A stretch of 23,162 nucleotides of DNA from a virus. The DNA lies in IMG/VR virus record IMGVR_UViG_3300008221_001524, positions 1 through 23,162 of that record, one strand, 5' to 3'. Shown here piece after piece: positions 12,892-18,984 of the stretch. The notes under the pieces were generated by a model, which worked only from the letters and a program-made list of their open reading frames with translations, did no database searches and was not told where the DNA came from. Both the position numbers and the translations under genes were made by a program. How positions within the stretch are numbered: position 1 is the stretch's first letter; the number at the start of each line of letters is the position of its first letter.

Positions 12892-13164
12892 TTATCGAAG
12901 AATAGTCAGACTGCAGTTTTCAAAAGGAGATTCTGTACCCAGCGTATTTGCTGCCCCAAACACCCGCATAGCTCTATGCAATTGCATAACATGCTGGCCG
13001 TCCGAATCTATCTTAGTAGCGTTATAATCAGAGAGCATATTGCAAGTAGCTCTAACGTCAGCATTATGATCATCTAGTATTTTTTGACCACGCTTAGTTA
13101 ACTTAAACTTAACCTTTTGGTTAGTGTTTACAACACCATGAGTAAACCCTTCAAAATAAGTCAT
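12892..13164 (-). CDS. Early hypothetical protein (90 aa)
   Basis: A 90-aa protein whose ATG overlaps the stop of the preceding gene (ATGA, 13161-13164). The first half, K-V-K-F-K-L-T-K-R-G-Q-K-I-L-D-D-H, resembles the wing or end of a winged-helix domain, as does the gene before it. The rest (M-Q-L-H-R-A-M-R-V-F-G) is helical. Possibly the two adjacent genes act as a pair. No family can be named. Confidence 0.65.
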   Translation of the reverse strand: MTYFEGFTHGVVNTNQKVKFKLTKRGQKILDDHNADVRATCNMLSDYNATKIDSDGQHVMQLHRAMRVFGAANTLGTESPFENCSLTILR

Positions 13165-13394
13165 AACGCTCTAAACCCCTTAACTTTGCTTTTGACGACA
13201 CGCCAGCCTGCCGGATTGGTATCACTACGCTCTAAATAACCGATACTGACCAATCCACTAAGCAGGCGCTGATGAGTACGTGTGCATCCAGTGAGATACT
13301 GACTTAACTCTTCACGACCCACCCAAGCAGGATGACGTTTAGCAATTTGACTGCATATGGTTAATCGTGTTTCAAAATTACGCTCGATTGTCAT
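13161..13394 (-). CDS. Small winged-helix-like protein
   Basis: About 77 aa from the ATG at 13394 (a GTG at 13400 overlapping the preceding stop is the alternative). It has a plausible helix-turn-helix, E-E-L-S-Q-Y-L-T-G-C-T-R-T-H-Q-R-L-L, followed by L-V-S-I-G-Y-L-E-R and a G-W-R-V strand, which looks like a winged-helix DNA-binding fold. It sits after the replication protein in the early operon and probably regulates or assists replication, which is inference. It overlaps the next gene by ATGA. Confidence 0.65.
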   Translation of the reverse strand: MTIERNFETRLTICSQIAKRHPAWVGREELSQYLTGCTRTHQRLLSGLVSIGYLERSDTNPAGWRVVKSKVKGFRAL

Positions 13395-13396
13395 GT

Positions 13397-13570
13397 TCAC
13401 TTTTGAACAACCCGATGCATTCGCTTGAAATCATCGGCTGTCATATCGACCTTACTGCCATCTGCATAAGTGACAGCGACTTTGGTGCTGCCGGTATATT
13501 CAGACTTCTGTACTACTTTGCCGTTGGCTCTGTGCTCTGTGATTGTTCCCGTGCCAGTTTTAATACTCAT
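13397..13570 (-). CDS. Small early protein (57 aa)
   Basis: Short frame with an excellent AGGAGG ribosome binding site and an ATGA overlap with the stop of the replication gene (13567-13570). The product is basic and beta-rich in the first half (G-T-G-T-I-T-E-H, K-V-V-Q-K-S-E-Y-T-G, K-V-A-V-T-Y-A-D-G) and ends in a helix (D-D-F-K-R-M-H-R). It looks like a small beta-sheet nucleic-acid-binding protein, but that is only an impression. No family known to me. Confidence 0.75.
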   Translation of the reverse strand: MSIKTGTGTITEHRANGKVVQKSEYTGSTKVAVTYADGSKVDMTADDFKRMHRVVQK

Positions 13571-14901
13571 ACCGCCTCCTGCATTTGGTTTAATAATCTG
13601 TCGTAAGCTTCGTCCTGCATTTCACCAGGCATCTGCTGTTGAGCGATGTACTCATAGGTTTCTTGTACACTCATACCAGGCAAAGGCTCTCTCCATAAAC
13701 CATTCAACATAACCGACACGCTTGGATCACGTTTGGCTTGGATAGTTGGTTTGGCATGGCTTTGATGAAATACAGGTGGTAAATCACTATCAAAATTTGA
13801 GTTACCTTTGTTTGCAGTAGTACCCCATTCTTCATTGTCTGTAGAGAAACGACCTTTGGCTTTTTCCTGACGTGCTTGATTGGCTTTTTGGTTATCTGCT
13901 TCGCGCATCATCCATTTGATGAGCTTTACTTTGCGATAAGAATCTGTAGTCAGTGGATTGCCTTTGAGCGCCTGCTCAGCGTAATGAGATTTGAACGCAC
14001 CAATCTCAAACTGATACTGATCATCGTTAAGCTGAATCAGCTTGCCAGCCTTGAACAACTCACCGCGCATTTCATCGATAGTTGGTGCTTCCCAGTTTTC
14101 GATATCATCTGCACGTTGGTCACGTATCTGATCGGCTTTGGTTGCTGGTTGGTTGGCTGATGATTGAGGTGCTACTGGTACAGGTTTATTTGCATCAGTA
14201 GAGTTATCCACAGAATTACCAACAACCGAGTTTTCCTCGTGTGTTCGCGAGTCCTCACTAACTGGTTTATGGTTATTGGTTTCTGGTTCATAGTTACTAG
14301 TTATAGCAGCGTTTTTTGCGTTACTATCGTTACATGGCTCATTGTTATTCGTTACAGTTTCCGTTACATCGGTTGTAACGTTACTTGCAATAGTGTCGGC
14401 GTGAGTTGCATATAACTCTCTTAGGTCAGCAGCTTTAATACTCTTATCTACTGTCACACCTATATTAATAAGACTATCAATCATTAACTTACGGTCTTGG
14501 CGTGATTTACGAGTACGTTCAGCAGCAGTCATCGGTGTGTCGTCATCGTTACACGTAACGTTACTTGGCGTTACGCCTTGCGTTACATCAAACGTTACAG
14601 CGTTACCACTTGCGTTACTGTTTTTGAATTTGTAGTTTTTAATCTCTCTATCGATACGATGATGGTGATGACGCTTACCACGTTTGACAAAATACTCATC
14701 AAGGATGTATTCAAGCATTGCGCGATATTCAGGCGTAGTACATAGCAGACGACGAGCCAGCCTATCCATATCTGATGTGTCGATGGCTTGTTCATTGTGG
14801 TAGTACATATCTATCAGGTCGCGATAGATGGCACGCTCAGGCAATAACAGATGACGTGTTGAATTGTTAAAGTCAGCAGGATTGAACATATAAAAATGCA
14901 T
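13567..14901 (-). CDS. Replication protein, DUF1376 plus DnaT-like domain
   Basis: A 444-aa protein. Residues 1-90 are a clear DUF1376 (YdaU) domain: M-F-N-P-A-D-F, L-L-L-P-E-R-A-I-Y-R-D-L-I-D-M-Y-Y, then L-A-R-R-L-L-C. A Ser/Asn/Thr-rich linker spans about 95-265. Residues ~270-340 resemble the DnaT DNA-binding domain: W-E-A-P-T, G-K-L-I-Q-L, F-E-I-G-A-F-K-S-H-Y, R-K-V-K-L-I-K-W-M. It probably starts phage DNA replication by loading host primosome proteins. The linker DNA carries two clusters of GTAACG iterons (14319-14384, 14547-14618), recalling the origin inside lambda gene O. Its ATG overlaps the stop of the Rha gene by one base (TAATG). Confidence 0.85.
   Translation of the reverse strand: MHFYMFNPADFNNSTRHLLLPERAIYRDLIDMYYHNEQAIDTSDMDRLARRLLCTTPEYRAMLEYILDEYFVKRGKRHHHHRIDREIKNYKFKNSNASGNAVTFDVTQGVTPSNVTCNDDDTPMTAAERTRKSRQDRKLMIDSLINIGVTVDKSIKAADLRELYATHADTIASNVTTDVTETVTNNNEPCNDSNAKNAAITSNYEPETNNHKPVSEDSRTHEENSVVGNSVDNSTDANKPVPVAPQSSANQPATKADQIRDQRADDIENWEAPTIDEMRGELFKAGKLIQLNDDQYQFEIGAFKSHYAEQALKGNPLTTDSYRKVKLIKWMMREADNQKANQARQEKAKGRFSTDNEEWGTTANKGNSNFDSDLPPVFHQSHAKPTIQAKRDPSVSVMLNGLWREPLPGMSVQETYEYIAQQQMPGEMQDEAYDRLLNQMQEAV
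14319..14384 (-). repeat. Iteron cluster 1 (five GTAACG)
   Basis: GTAACG read on the minus strand begins at 14324, 14333, 14355, 14367 and 14384. One copy is part of the perfect palindrome GTAACGTTAC (14375-14384). It lies within the linker of the replication gene. Copies fall in two reading frames (GTA ACG and xGT AAC G), so they are not simply a peptide repeat. Confidence 0.7.
14547..14618 (-). repeat. Iteron cluster 2 (seven GTAACG, about 12-base spacing)
   Basis: Seven copies of GTAACG on the minus strand at plus-strand starts 14547, 14559, 14569, 14581, 14593, 14601 and 14613 (spacing 12, 10, 12, 12, 8, 12). A second perfect palindrome GTAACGTTAC lies at 14555-14564. Copies are in two codon frames. 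Regular spacing near one helical turn suggests a protein-binding array, probably the replication origin. Confidence 0.75.
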
Positions 14902-15608
14902 TACGCCACCTCATGAACAATAGCGAATACATAGGCAAGACGTGTTAAGCCCTTTGGAGTGAATAGAGGCTGAGTGGTTGCCACACGCTCATTACTACTG
15001 CCTTGGTACGTCACTGCGCGCTCTTCCATAAAGCCTTGCTTCATGCGAATGCTGCTCATCTTTAGCTTGTCGCGATTATCTCGGTACATCCAATCATGGG
15101 CTATGCACCAATTAACAAACTTGTTTTGTGGGATGCCTAGCGTTTTGGCAGTATCGCGAACATTTAAGCTACCAATAGAGCTATCAATAACATCCAATGC
15201 CGCGGCTTTAGGCTCAACAAGCGCTAATCGTGATTGTTGGTGCTCGATAAGCTCAGCTTGATCAGCGGCAAGGCGTAATGCTTCAGATAAAGTGGCTGGA
15301 ATAACTGGTGCGCTGGCTTGTGCTTCAAGTTCTTGCCAGCGTCTATTGATGCGTATGCGAATGTCAGCACGATAACCAGTGATCAAATCAATCGTCTGTT
15401 CTTTACTAAGTAAAAATTGGCGATAGCTTTGACCATTATCAGCGGTATAATTTGACTGCCCAACTTTGGGCAGTGCCATTACTTCGTATGTTGCATTCAA
15501 GTCGTCAATATCGCGTAATACATGACGATGATCTTTATTGCACAAGTCAGCAATTTCACGACTGCTCATTGTTTGATTATTATTTGTTTGCAAAGTTTGA
15601 ATATTCAT
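14901..15608 (-). CDS. Rha/KilAC antirepressor-type regulatory protein
   Basis: A 235-aa protein. Residues ~13-97 match the Rha family: M-S-S-R-E-I-A-D-L-C-N-K-D-H-R-H-V-L-R-D-I, then R-Q-F-L-L-S-K-E-Q-T and V-x-G-Y-R-type G-Y-R-A-D-I-R-I. Residues ~125-235 match the KilAC/ANT domain: L-V-E-P-K-A-A-A-L-D, N-V-R-D-T-A-K-T-L-G-I-P-Q-N-K-F, and F-T-P-K-G-L-T-R-L near the end. Such proteins work in the lytic switch or as antirepressors. AAGGA stands 7-8 bases before the ATG at 15608. The gene follows a hairpin at 15651-15680. Confidence 0.9.
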   Translation of the reverse strand: MNIQTLQTNNNQTMSSREIADLCNKDHRHVLRDIDDLNATYEVMALPKVGQSNYTADNGQSYRQFLLSKEQTIDLITGYRADIRIRINRRWQELEAQASAPVIPATLSEALRLAADQAELIEHQQSRLALVEPKAAALDVIDSSIGSLNVRDTAKTLGIPQNKFVNWCIAHDWMYRDNRDKLKMSSIRMKQGFMEERAVTYQGSSNERVATTQPLFTPKGLTRLAYVFAIVHEVA

Positions 15609-15648
15609 TGTAAGATTCCTTCATCAAATGTTTGTATTTCAGAAACAC

Positions 15649-15876
15649 CTAAACCCCATCAGCTCCAACTGATGGGGTTTTTGCTTGCTTGGCTTCTAAG
15701 TCTTCTAATATATCGACGGTATCAATTAAGAGGTCTAACGTACGCAGCGCATCGGTTATCGTCTGATTGCGCTCGATGCGCTCAAACTCACGTTTGATAT
15801 CTGCATCATTGCCAGTCACTTCTGTTGTTTCTCTTAAATGGCAGGTCTTACATTTACTGATAGTGGCATTACACAT
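15649..15876 (-). CDS. Small early protein with CxxC (75 aa)
   Basis: Start taken as the ATG at 15876, which overlaps the stop of the CII-like gene by 8 bases and has GAGGG upstream. A longer frame to 15981 is the CII gene read in another frame. The N-terminus M-C-N-A-T-I-S-K-C-K-T-C-H has three Cys and a His, a possible small zinc knuckle. The rest is an acidic helix (I-L-E-D-L-E-A-K). The last codons lie inside a 12-bp hairpin. Function unknown. Confidence 0.65.
   Translation of the reverse strand: MCNATISKCKTCHLRETTEVTGNDADIKREFERIERNQTITDALRTLDLLIDTVDILEDLEAKQAKTPSVGADGV
15651..15682. terminator. 12-bp hairpin at the end of the small early gene
   Basis: Perfect stem AAACCCCATCAG / CTGATGGGGTTT with a 6-base loop. 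On the plus strand it is followed by further T (five in all), so it would end antisense transcription. On the minus strand the stem ends in TTT and then AGGTGTTT, so in the operon direction it may only attenuate or protect mRNA. It encodes the final residues of the CxxC protein. Confidence 0.6.
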
Positions 15877-16321
15877 GATGATTACCCTCACAATGTTTAG
15901 TAATCTGAATTGCCAACGTACGTAGAGTGACGATAGCGTCTTGAATTTTTGTCTGTAGTGCATCATGCTCTTTACAGTCAATGCGCCCGTCTTCTAACGC
16001 TTGCTGCATCTCTGACATAACATCGCCTTGGCATGCTGATGTAGATAACGCTGTCATGAGTATGCTTGCCTGCGTCACCTCTTCATCTACACGTGCAAAC
16101 ACACCACCAAGGCGGTGAGCCATCGCTTGAATGATGCTGGTGTCGCCTGTGTACTCCATGATCGTGACCGCCTCATCCAGACGCAAATGATGTGTGTTGC
16201 AAGTTGGGCTTACTTTGTTGTTGAGTACGGTGTTAGACATACCCATACGTGCAGCAATAGCTGTTGAACCGCCGTGTAATGGGTTGTGTACTGTCTTATG
16301 TGCTGCGTCTATTACGTTCAT
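15869..16321 (-). CDS. CII-family phage regulatory protein (CP76-like)
   Basis: A 150-aa protein of the phage regulatory CII family. Seen: N-V-I-D-A-A-H-K-T-V-H, G-G-S-T-A-I-A-A-R-M-G-M-S-N-T-V-L-N-N-K-V-S-P (a helix-turn-helix), then H-H-L-R-L-D-E-A-V-T-I and T-G-D-T-S-I-I. This order is typical of the family. It is the second gene of the leftward early operon, after Cro-like, as is cII in lambda. Presumably a DNA-binding regulator of the lysogeny decision. TAGGA lies before the ATG at 16321. Confidence 0.85.
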   Translation of the reverse strand: MNVIDAAHKTVHNPLHGGSTAIAARMGMSNTVLNNKVSPTCNTHHLRLDEAVTIMEYTGDTSIIQAMAHRLGGVFARVDEEVTQASILMTALSTSACQGDVMSEMQQALEDGRIDCKEHDALQTKIQDAIVTLRTLAIQITKHCEGNHHV

Positions 16322-16379
16322 CGTGTCCTACCTATTTATAAAAACGTGTTGTTGATGAATGGTTGGTTGTAGTATTCAC

Positions 16380-16631
16380 TTAAGCGGTTTGCTTTTTGAG
16401 CTCAGGAATCAAATCTTCTAGCTCAACCTTGCCAGCAGACGCTGATACAATTGACTGGGCAAGAGAGATGGAGCAGCCACCCCAGCCATAAGCAACCTGA
16501 CGCAAGTTATCAAAGGATGTGCCGCATTTATCAGCAAAATCCTTACGACCTTCTAATGGCATATCGTTTAATATTTTCTTTAATGCCATAACGACAGGGC
16601 GGCGACGCTCCCTTTTTATTAAGTCATTCAT
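16380..16631 (-). CDS. Cro-like DNA-binding protein
   Basis: An 83-aa helix-turn-helix protein divergent from the repressor. M-A-L-K-K-I-L-N-D-M leads to R-K-D-F-A-D-K-C-G-T-S-F-D-N-L-R-Q-V-A-Y-G, an HTH of the YdaS/Cro type, then S-L-A-Q-S-I-V-S-A-S-A-G-K-V. First gene of the leftward early operon. Expected to bind the same operators as the repressor, opposing it. Two TAGT-N5-ACTA sites lie between its start and its promoter. Confidence 0.85.
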   Translation of the reverse strand: MNDLIKRERRRPVVMALKKILNDMPLEGRKDFADKCGTSFDNLRQVAYGWGGCSISLAQSIVSASAGKVELEDLIPELKKQTA

Positions 16632-16636
16632 AAATT

Positions 16637-16649
16637 TAGTCTCATACTA
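16637..16649. promoter_or_regulatory. Immunity operator (TAGT CTCAT ACTA)
   Basis: TAGT-N5-ACTA six bases upstream of the cro start, near the predicted start of cro transcription. Centre-to-centre distance to the next site is 23 bp. Confidence 0.65.
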
Positions 16650-16659
16650 TATTTTTTAT

Positions 16660-16672
16660 TAGTTTATAACTA
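16660..16672. promoter_or_regulatory. Immunity operator (TAGT TTATA ACTA)
   Basis: TAGT-N5-ACTA covering the predicted -10 box of the cro promoter (16661-16666), so binding would block cro transcription. Confidence 0.7.
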
Positions 16673-16689
16673 AATAAAGACTAATGCAA
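16661..16689 (-). promoter_or_regulatory. Predicted leftward early (cro) promoter
   Basis: On the minus strand TTGCAT (16689-16684) and TAAACT (16666-16661) are 17 bases apart, each 4/6 to consensus. An overlapping TATAAA (16668-16663) gives 15-base spacing. The operator at 16660-16672 lies over the -10 box. Confidence 0.5.
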
Positions 16690-16711
16690 ATTATGTTTGG
16701 CGCTTATTTAC

Positions 16712-16740
16712 TTGTGTACCTATATTTAGTTAAATACTAA
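16712..16740 (+). promoter_or_regulatory. Predicted repressor promoter
   Basis: TTGTGT (16712-16717), 17 bases, then TACTAA (16735-16740). The predicted start is near 16747, 19 bases before the ATG. The operator 16727-16739 overlaps the -10 box, implying that the repressor controls its own gene. Confidence 0.55.
16727..16739. promoter_or_regulatory. Immunity operator (TAGT TAAAT ACTA)
   Basis: The most symmetrical copy: the repeat extends to TATTTAGT-TAAAT-ACTAAATA (16723-16743), 8 bp per arm. It lies over the -10 region of the repressor promoter. Confidence 0.7.
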
Positions 16741-16765
16741 ATACAATCACCAAAAGGATATAGCA

Positions 16766-17515
16766 ATGGACATCGGTCAGATTAGGCTCCAAAACATGCT
16801 ATCTCTTATAAATAACTATAAGACTCAAACAGAATTTGCTGCCGCTATTGACAAGCCAGCCTCTTATATTAGTCAGTTAAAAAAAGGTACCAAGCCTAAC
16901 GGCGACAGTATTAGCATGGGGAGTGACTTTGCACGAGACATCGAAACCAGTCTTGGTTTGAAGCATGGTTGGATGGATGTACTGCACCTTAAGGCACCTA
17001 AACCAAGTCCATCCGAGTTAATGCAGAGAATAAGAGATATTGAGAACGGCGGCGCAAGGGACAGTAGTACAGCTCCATTAGGTACTTCAAATATAGCAAT
17101 GGCTGAAAACTCAGACGAAGTACCTATTTTGAGCTGGGTAGCTGCTGGCAGTTGGTCTAACGTAGAAGCCGTTTGTTTTGATGATGCTATAGGTAGAGTG
17201 TCAAGACCGAAAAATCTATCAAAAAATGGCTTTGCGTTGATTGTACGAGGTGAAAGCATGCTTCCTAAATTTGATCCTGACGATATTATCTATGTAGAGC
17301 CAGAAACCGGATTATTTGCATTAAAGAATAACGATCTTGTGATAGTTCAATGCAATCATGATACCGAGGCTACATTCAAGCAGCTGGTACTAGGTGAGAC
17401 ATCAGAAGATATGTATTTAAGACCTCTCAACCCAAGCTGGCATGAGCAAAAAATGCTACCTATGGGTGACTGTAACTTGGTAGGCAAAGTGGTGGGTAAA
17501 TATGTCGAATACTAA
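16766..17515 (+). CDS. CI-type repressor with S24 peptidase domain
   Basis: A 249-aa lysogeny repressor. Residues ~8-70 form an HTH domain (Q-T-E-F-A-A-A-I-D-K-P-A-S-Y-I-S-Q-L-K-K-G). Residues ~118-245 are a LexA/CI-type S24 domain: likely self-cleavage site Ala127-Gly128 in S-W-V-A-A-G-S-W, catalytic Ser164 in R-G-E-S-M-L-P and catalytic Lys205 in A-T-F-K-Q-L-V. All needed residues are present, so induction by RecA after DNA damage is expected. It is divergent from cro, and TAGT-N5-ACTA sites flank the promoters. A 39-aa frame begins inside its last codons. Confidence 0.95.
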   Translation: MDIGQIRLQNMLSLINNYKTQTEFAAAIDKPASYISQLKKGTKPNGDSISMGSDFARDIETSLGLKHGWMDVLHLKAPKPSPSELMQRIRDIENGGARDSSTAPLGTSNIAMAENSDEVPILSWVAAGSWSNVEAVCFDDAIGRVSRPKNLSKNGFALIVRGESMLPKFDPDDIIYVEPETGLFALKNNDLVIVQCNHDTEATFKQLVLGETSEDMYLRPLNPSWHEQKMLPMGDCNLVGKVVGKYVEY

Positions 17516-17621
17516 TGATTGGGCGTACGTATGGATATGCCATTTTTTAAAGCACGCTAAGCCAGTCGAGACGCTGCCATTAGGGTGGTGCGTGTATCGT
17601 GAGGCATTAGATTGGGATTAG
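17502..17621 (+). CDS. Small protein (39 aa) overlapping the repressor end
   Basis: A 39-codon frame starting with ATG at 17502 inside the last codons of the repressor (other frame) and ending at TAG 17619-17621. GGTGGGT lies just upstream. The product, with W-A-Y-V-W-I-C-H-F-L-K-H and L-G-W-C-V-Y-R-E-A-L-D-W, is rich in Trp and looks protein-like, but it is short and I know no family. It would be co-transcribed with the repressor. It is offered as a candidate only. Confidence 0.4.
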   Translation: MSNTNDWAYVWICHFLKHAKPVETLPLGWCVYREALDWD

Positions 17622-17676
17622 CTTATAGACGCTAAAAACAAGATACTTAGAGGTTACGCTTGTCAACAACTAACGA

Positions 17677-17689
17677 TAGTAAACCACTA
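17677..17689. promoter_or_regulatory. Operator-like site (TAGT AAACC ACTA)
   Basis: Exact match to the 8 fixed bases of the immunity operator, 22 bases before the ATG at 17711, but without the AT flanks of the others. No promoter with good spacing is evident here. Could be a chance match. Confidence 0.35.
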
Positions 17690-17710
17690 CATTTATAAAG
17701 CAGGTAAATT

Positions 17711-17920
17711 ATGGATAACAGCAAACTACCGGTCAACCAACTTATAGCTAGAATCAATCTAGCAGCAAACAACAACGAAGCAATGAATCTATCTGTTGAT
17801 GAAGTTAAGTTGATAGCTAAGCACTTTGGGGATATTGTCATGATTCCAGTTTATGACATGAATAATTTCCCAGTAAAGCAACGAAACCGTGGTGAAGATA
17901 CCAATGTAAATAAAAATTAA
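17711..17920 (+). CDS. Small hypothetical protein (69 aa)
   Basis: A 69-aa protein in the repressor-side cassette, with GCAGGT 8-9 bases before the ATG. It is helical in its first half (V-N-Q-L-I-A-R-I-N-L-A-A-N-N, then S-V-D-E-V-K-L-I-A-K-H-F-G) and ends in a polar tail. No family recognised. Likely co-transcribed with the HIRAN-like and Cas2-like genes downstream. Confidence 0.65.
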   Translation: MDNSKLPVNQLIARINLAANNNEAMNLSVDEVKLIAKHFGDIVMIPVYDMNNFPVKQRNRGEDTNVNKN

Positions 17921-17951
17921 TAATCATATTTATCAAAAAAGGATTTTGCAG

Positions 17952-18455
17952 ATGACGGATTGGCATTTTGGGTATGAGTTCAACACCCCAATCGTGGGTG
18001 AGTCGAAATATCAACCCGCTTTAGACAAAAACTATAAAGATCCTAATGCTTTTAGAAAGGGCGAGTCTGCTTTTGTTGATGTAGATTTGGTGTACGAACC
18101 GAATAACCCTTACGATAAGAATGCTGTAGCCGTCATTTCTACCTATGGCACGTTAGGCTACCTATCTAAGCAGGATGCTATTCGTTATCGTCACCTATGC
18201 GAAGGCAATAGAGACACTCTGTCTGCAAGATGTAAGATATACAGGGGAGATCATCCTATGTACGGCGCTTGGGTTGATTTGAATCTTGAGGATTTGGCTG
18301 GATCGCCGCAAAGTTTAAGAAAATATAAAGATATAGCTAGTCAGCCTCGGCCTACACCGCCAACCCTTCCAGAAACTCCTAAACAAAAAATATCGATTAC
18401 AACTATTGTCGTAGGCATACTAATATTGTTTTTTGTTTTCTCTATAGTCTTTTAA
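17952..18455 (+). CDS. HIRAN-like domain protein with C-terminal membrane anchor
   Basis: A 167-aa protein. Residues ~14-112 resemble the HIRAN fold: I-V-G-E-S-K-Y-Q near 14-21, V-D-L-V-Y-E-P-N-N-P-Y-D-K-N-A-V-A-V near 44-61 and L-G-Y-L-S-K near 68-73. In HLTF/Rad5-type proteins HIRAN binds DNA 3' ends, and stand-alone forms occur in bacteria and phages. After a Pro-rich linker (132-144), residues ~147-167 are a single hydrophobic helix at the very C-terminus, so it is probably tail-anchored in the inner membrane with the domain in the cytoplasm. The ATG at 17952 has AAAAAGGA 8 bases upstream. Located between repressor and terminator, so likely made during lysogeny. Confidence 0.75.
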   Translation: MTDWHFGYEFNTPIVGESKYQPALDKNYKDPNAFRKGESAFVDVDLVYEPNNPYDKNAVAVISTYGTLGYLSKQDAIRYRHLCEGNRDTLSARCKIYRGDHPMYGAWVDLNLEDLAGSPQSLRKYKDIASQPRPTPPTLPETPKQKISITTIVVGILILFFVFSIVF

Positions 18456-18530
18456 AGCTAAGTATTAGCTAAGGATAAATAAGCGTCCGTGCCAGCACGC
18501 TTGAGACTGGCGATAGCATGAGGTGAAACA

Positions 18531-18806
18531 ATGGCTTTATACTCTATAACTTACGATCTTATTAAGAAGAAGGATTACGACCGTATATACGAAGGCATCA
18601 AAACATGTGGAACTGGTGCTTATGCCAGACCAACAGAATCTCAATGGATAGTTAAATCAAACAAGTCAGCTAAAGAGATTGTAGATCATTTACGAAATTT
18701 TACTGATAGTGATGACAAAATATTTGTTATTCCAGTAAATGGGAAACTGTGGGCTTCGTTTAATGTTTCTCAAAAAATTCGGGATTGGCTTGGTAAGCAT
18801 TCCTGA
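18531..18806 (+). CDS. Orphan Cas2/VapD-like protein
   Basis: A 91-aa protein with the ferredoxin-like pattern of Cas2/VapD small nucleases. The first strand A-L-Y-S-I-T-Y-D-L carries the conserved Asp (residue 9), then a helix with Y-D-R-I-Y-E-G-I-K, then Q-W-I-V-K-S-N-K-S-A-K-E-I-V-D-H-L and D-S-D-D-K-I-F-V-I-P-V-N. Related short phage proteins are often labelled 'SinR family' or Cas2. No Cas1 or CRISPR array is present, so an adaptation role is unlikely. VapD-type mRNA cleavage or a DNA-binding role are alternatives. GAGGTG precedes the ATG. The gene is followed by a terminator at 18856. Confidence 0.75.
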   Translation: MALYSITYDLIKKKDYDRIYEGIKTCGTGAYARPTESQWIVKSNKSAKEIVDHLRNFTDSDDKIFVIPVNGKLWASFNVSQKIRDWLGKHS

Positions 18807-18855
18807 TTTTATTGAAGAAAATAACGTAAAGACTTGAAATTTGAAATCTAATATT

Positions 18856-18880
18856 AAACCGCCCCAGTGGCGGTTTTTTT
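18856..18880 (+). terminator. Intrinsic terminator closing the repressor-side cassette
   Basis: 8-bp stem AAACCGCC / GGCGGTTT with loop CCAGT, followed by seven T in all. It separates the repressor-side genes from the operator-controlled operon starting at 19017. Confidence 0.88.
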
Positions 18881-18910
18881 GTGTCGGCAAATTTGATTGC
18901 AACTTAACAT

Positions 18911-18946
18911 TAGCTCATAACTAAATTTTAATTTATCTTTAAACTA
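18911..18946. promoter_or_regulatory. Two degenerate operator-like sites
   Basis: TAGC-TCATA-ACTA (18911-18923, 7/8 fixed bases) and TATC-TTTAA-ACTA (18934-18946, 6/8). Their centres are 23 bp apart, the same as the pair at 16637 and 16660. Both end in ACTAAAT as the strong sites do. Confidence 0.4.
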
Positions 18947-18955
18947 AATTTATAC

Positions 18956-18984
18956 TTGCGTTTTATTTAGTATTATACTAAATT
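18956..18984 (+). promoter_or_regulatory. Predicted promoter of the int operon
   Basis: TTGCGT (18956-18961), 17 bases, TAAATT (18979-18984); TATACT at 18974 is another possible -10 box without a well-spaced -35. The operator 18968-18980 lies within it. The start would be near 18991, about 25 bases before the ATG at 19017. Confidence 0.5.
18968..18980. promoter_or_regulatory. Immunity operator (TAGT ATTAT ACTA)
   Basis: Exact TAGT-N5-ACTA, extending to ATTTAGT-ATTAT-ACTAAAT (18965-18983), within the predicted int-operon promoter. Matches the best site at 16727 in its flanks, so the repressor (or Cro) probably controls this operon too. Confidence 0.7.

Noticed and set aside
14319-14618. CRISPR array or tandem peptide repeat
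   Set aside because: Repeat unit is only 6 bases with spacers of a few bases, and copies are in two codon frames; an iteron array explains it better.
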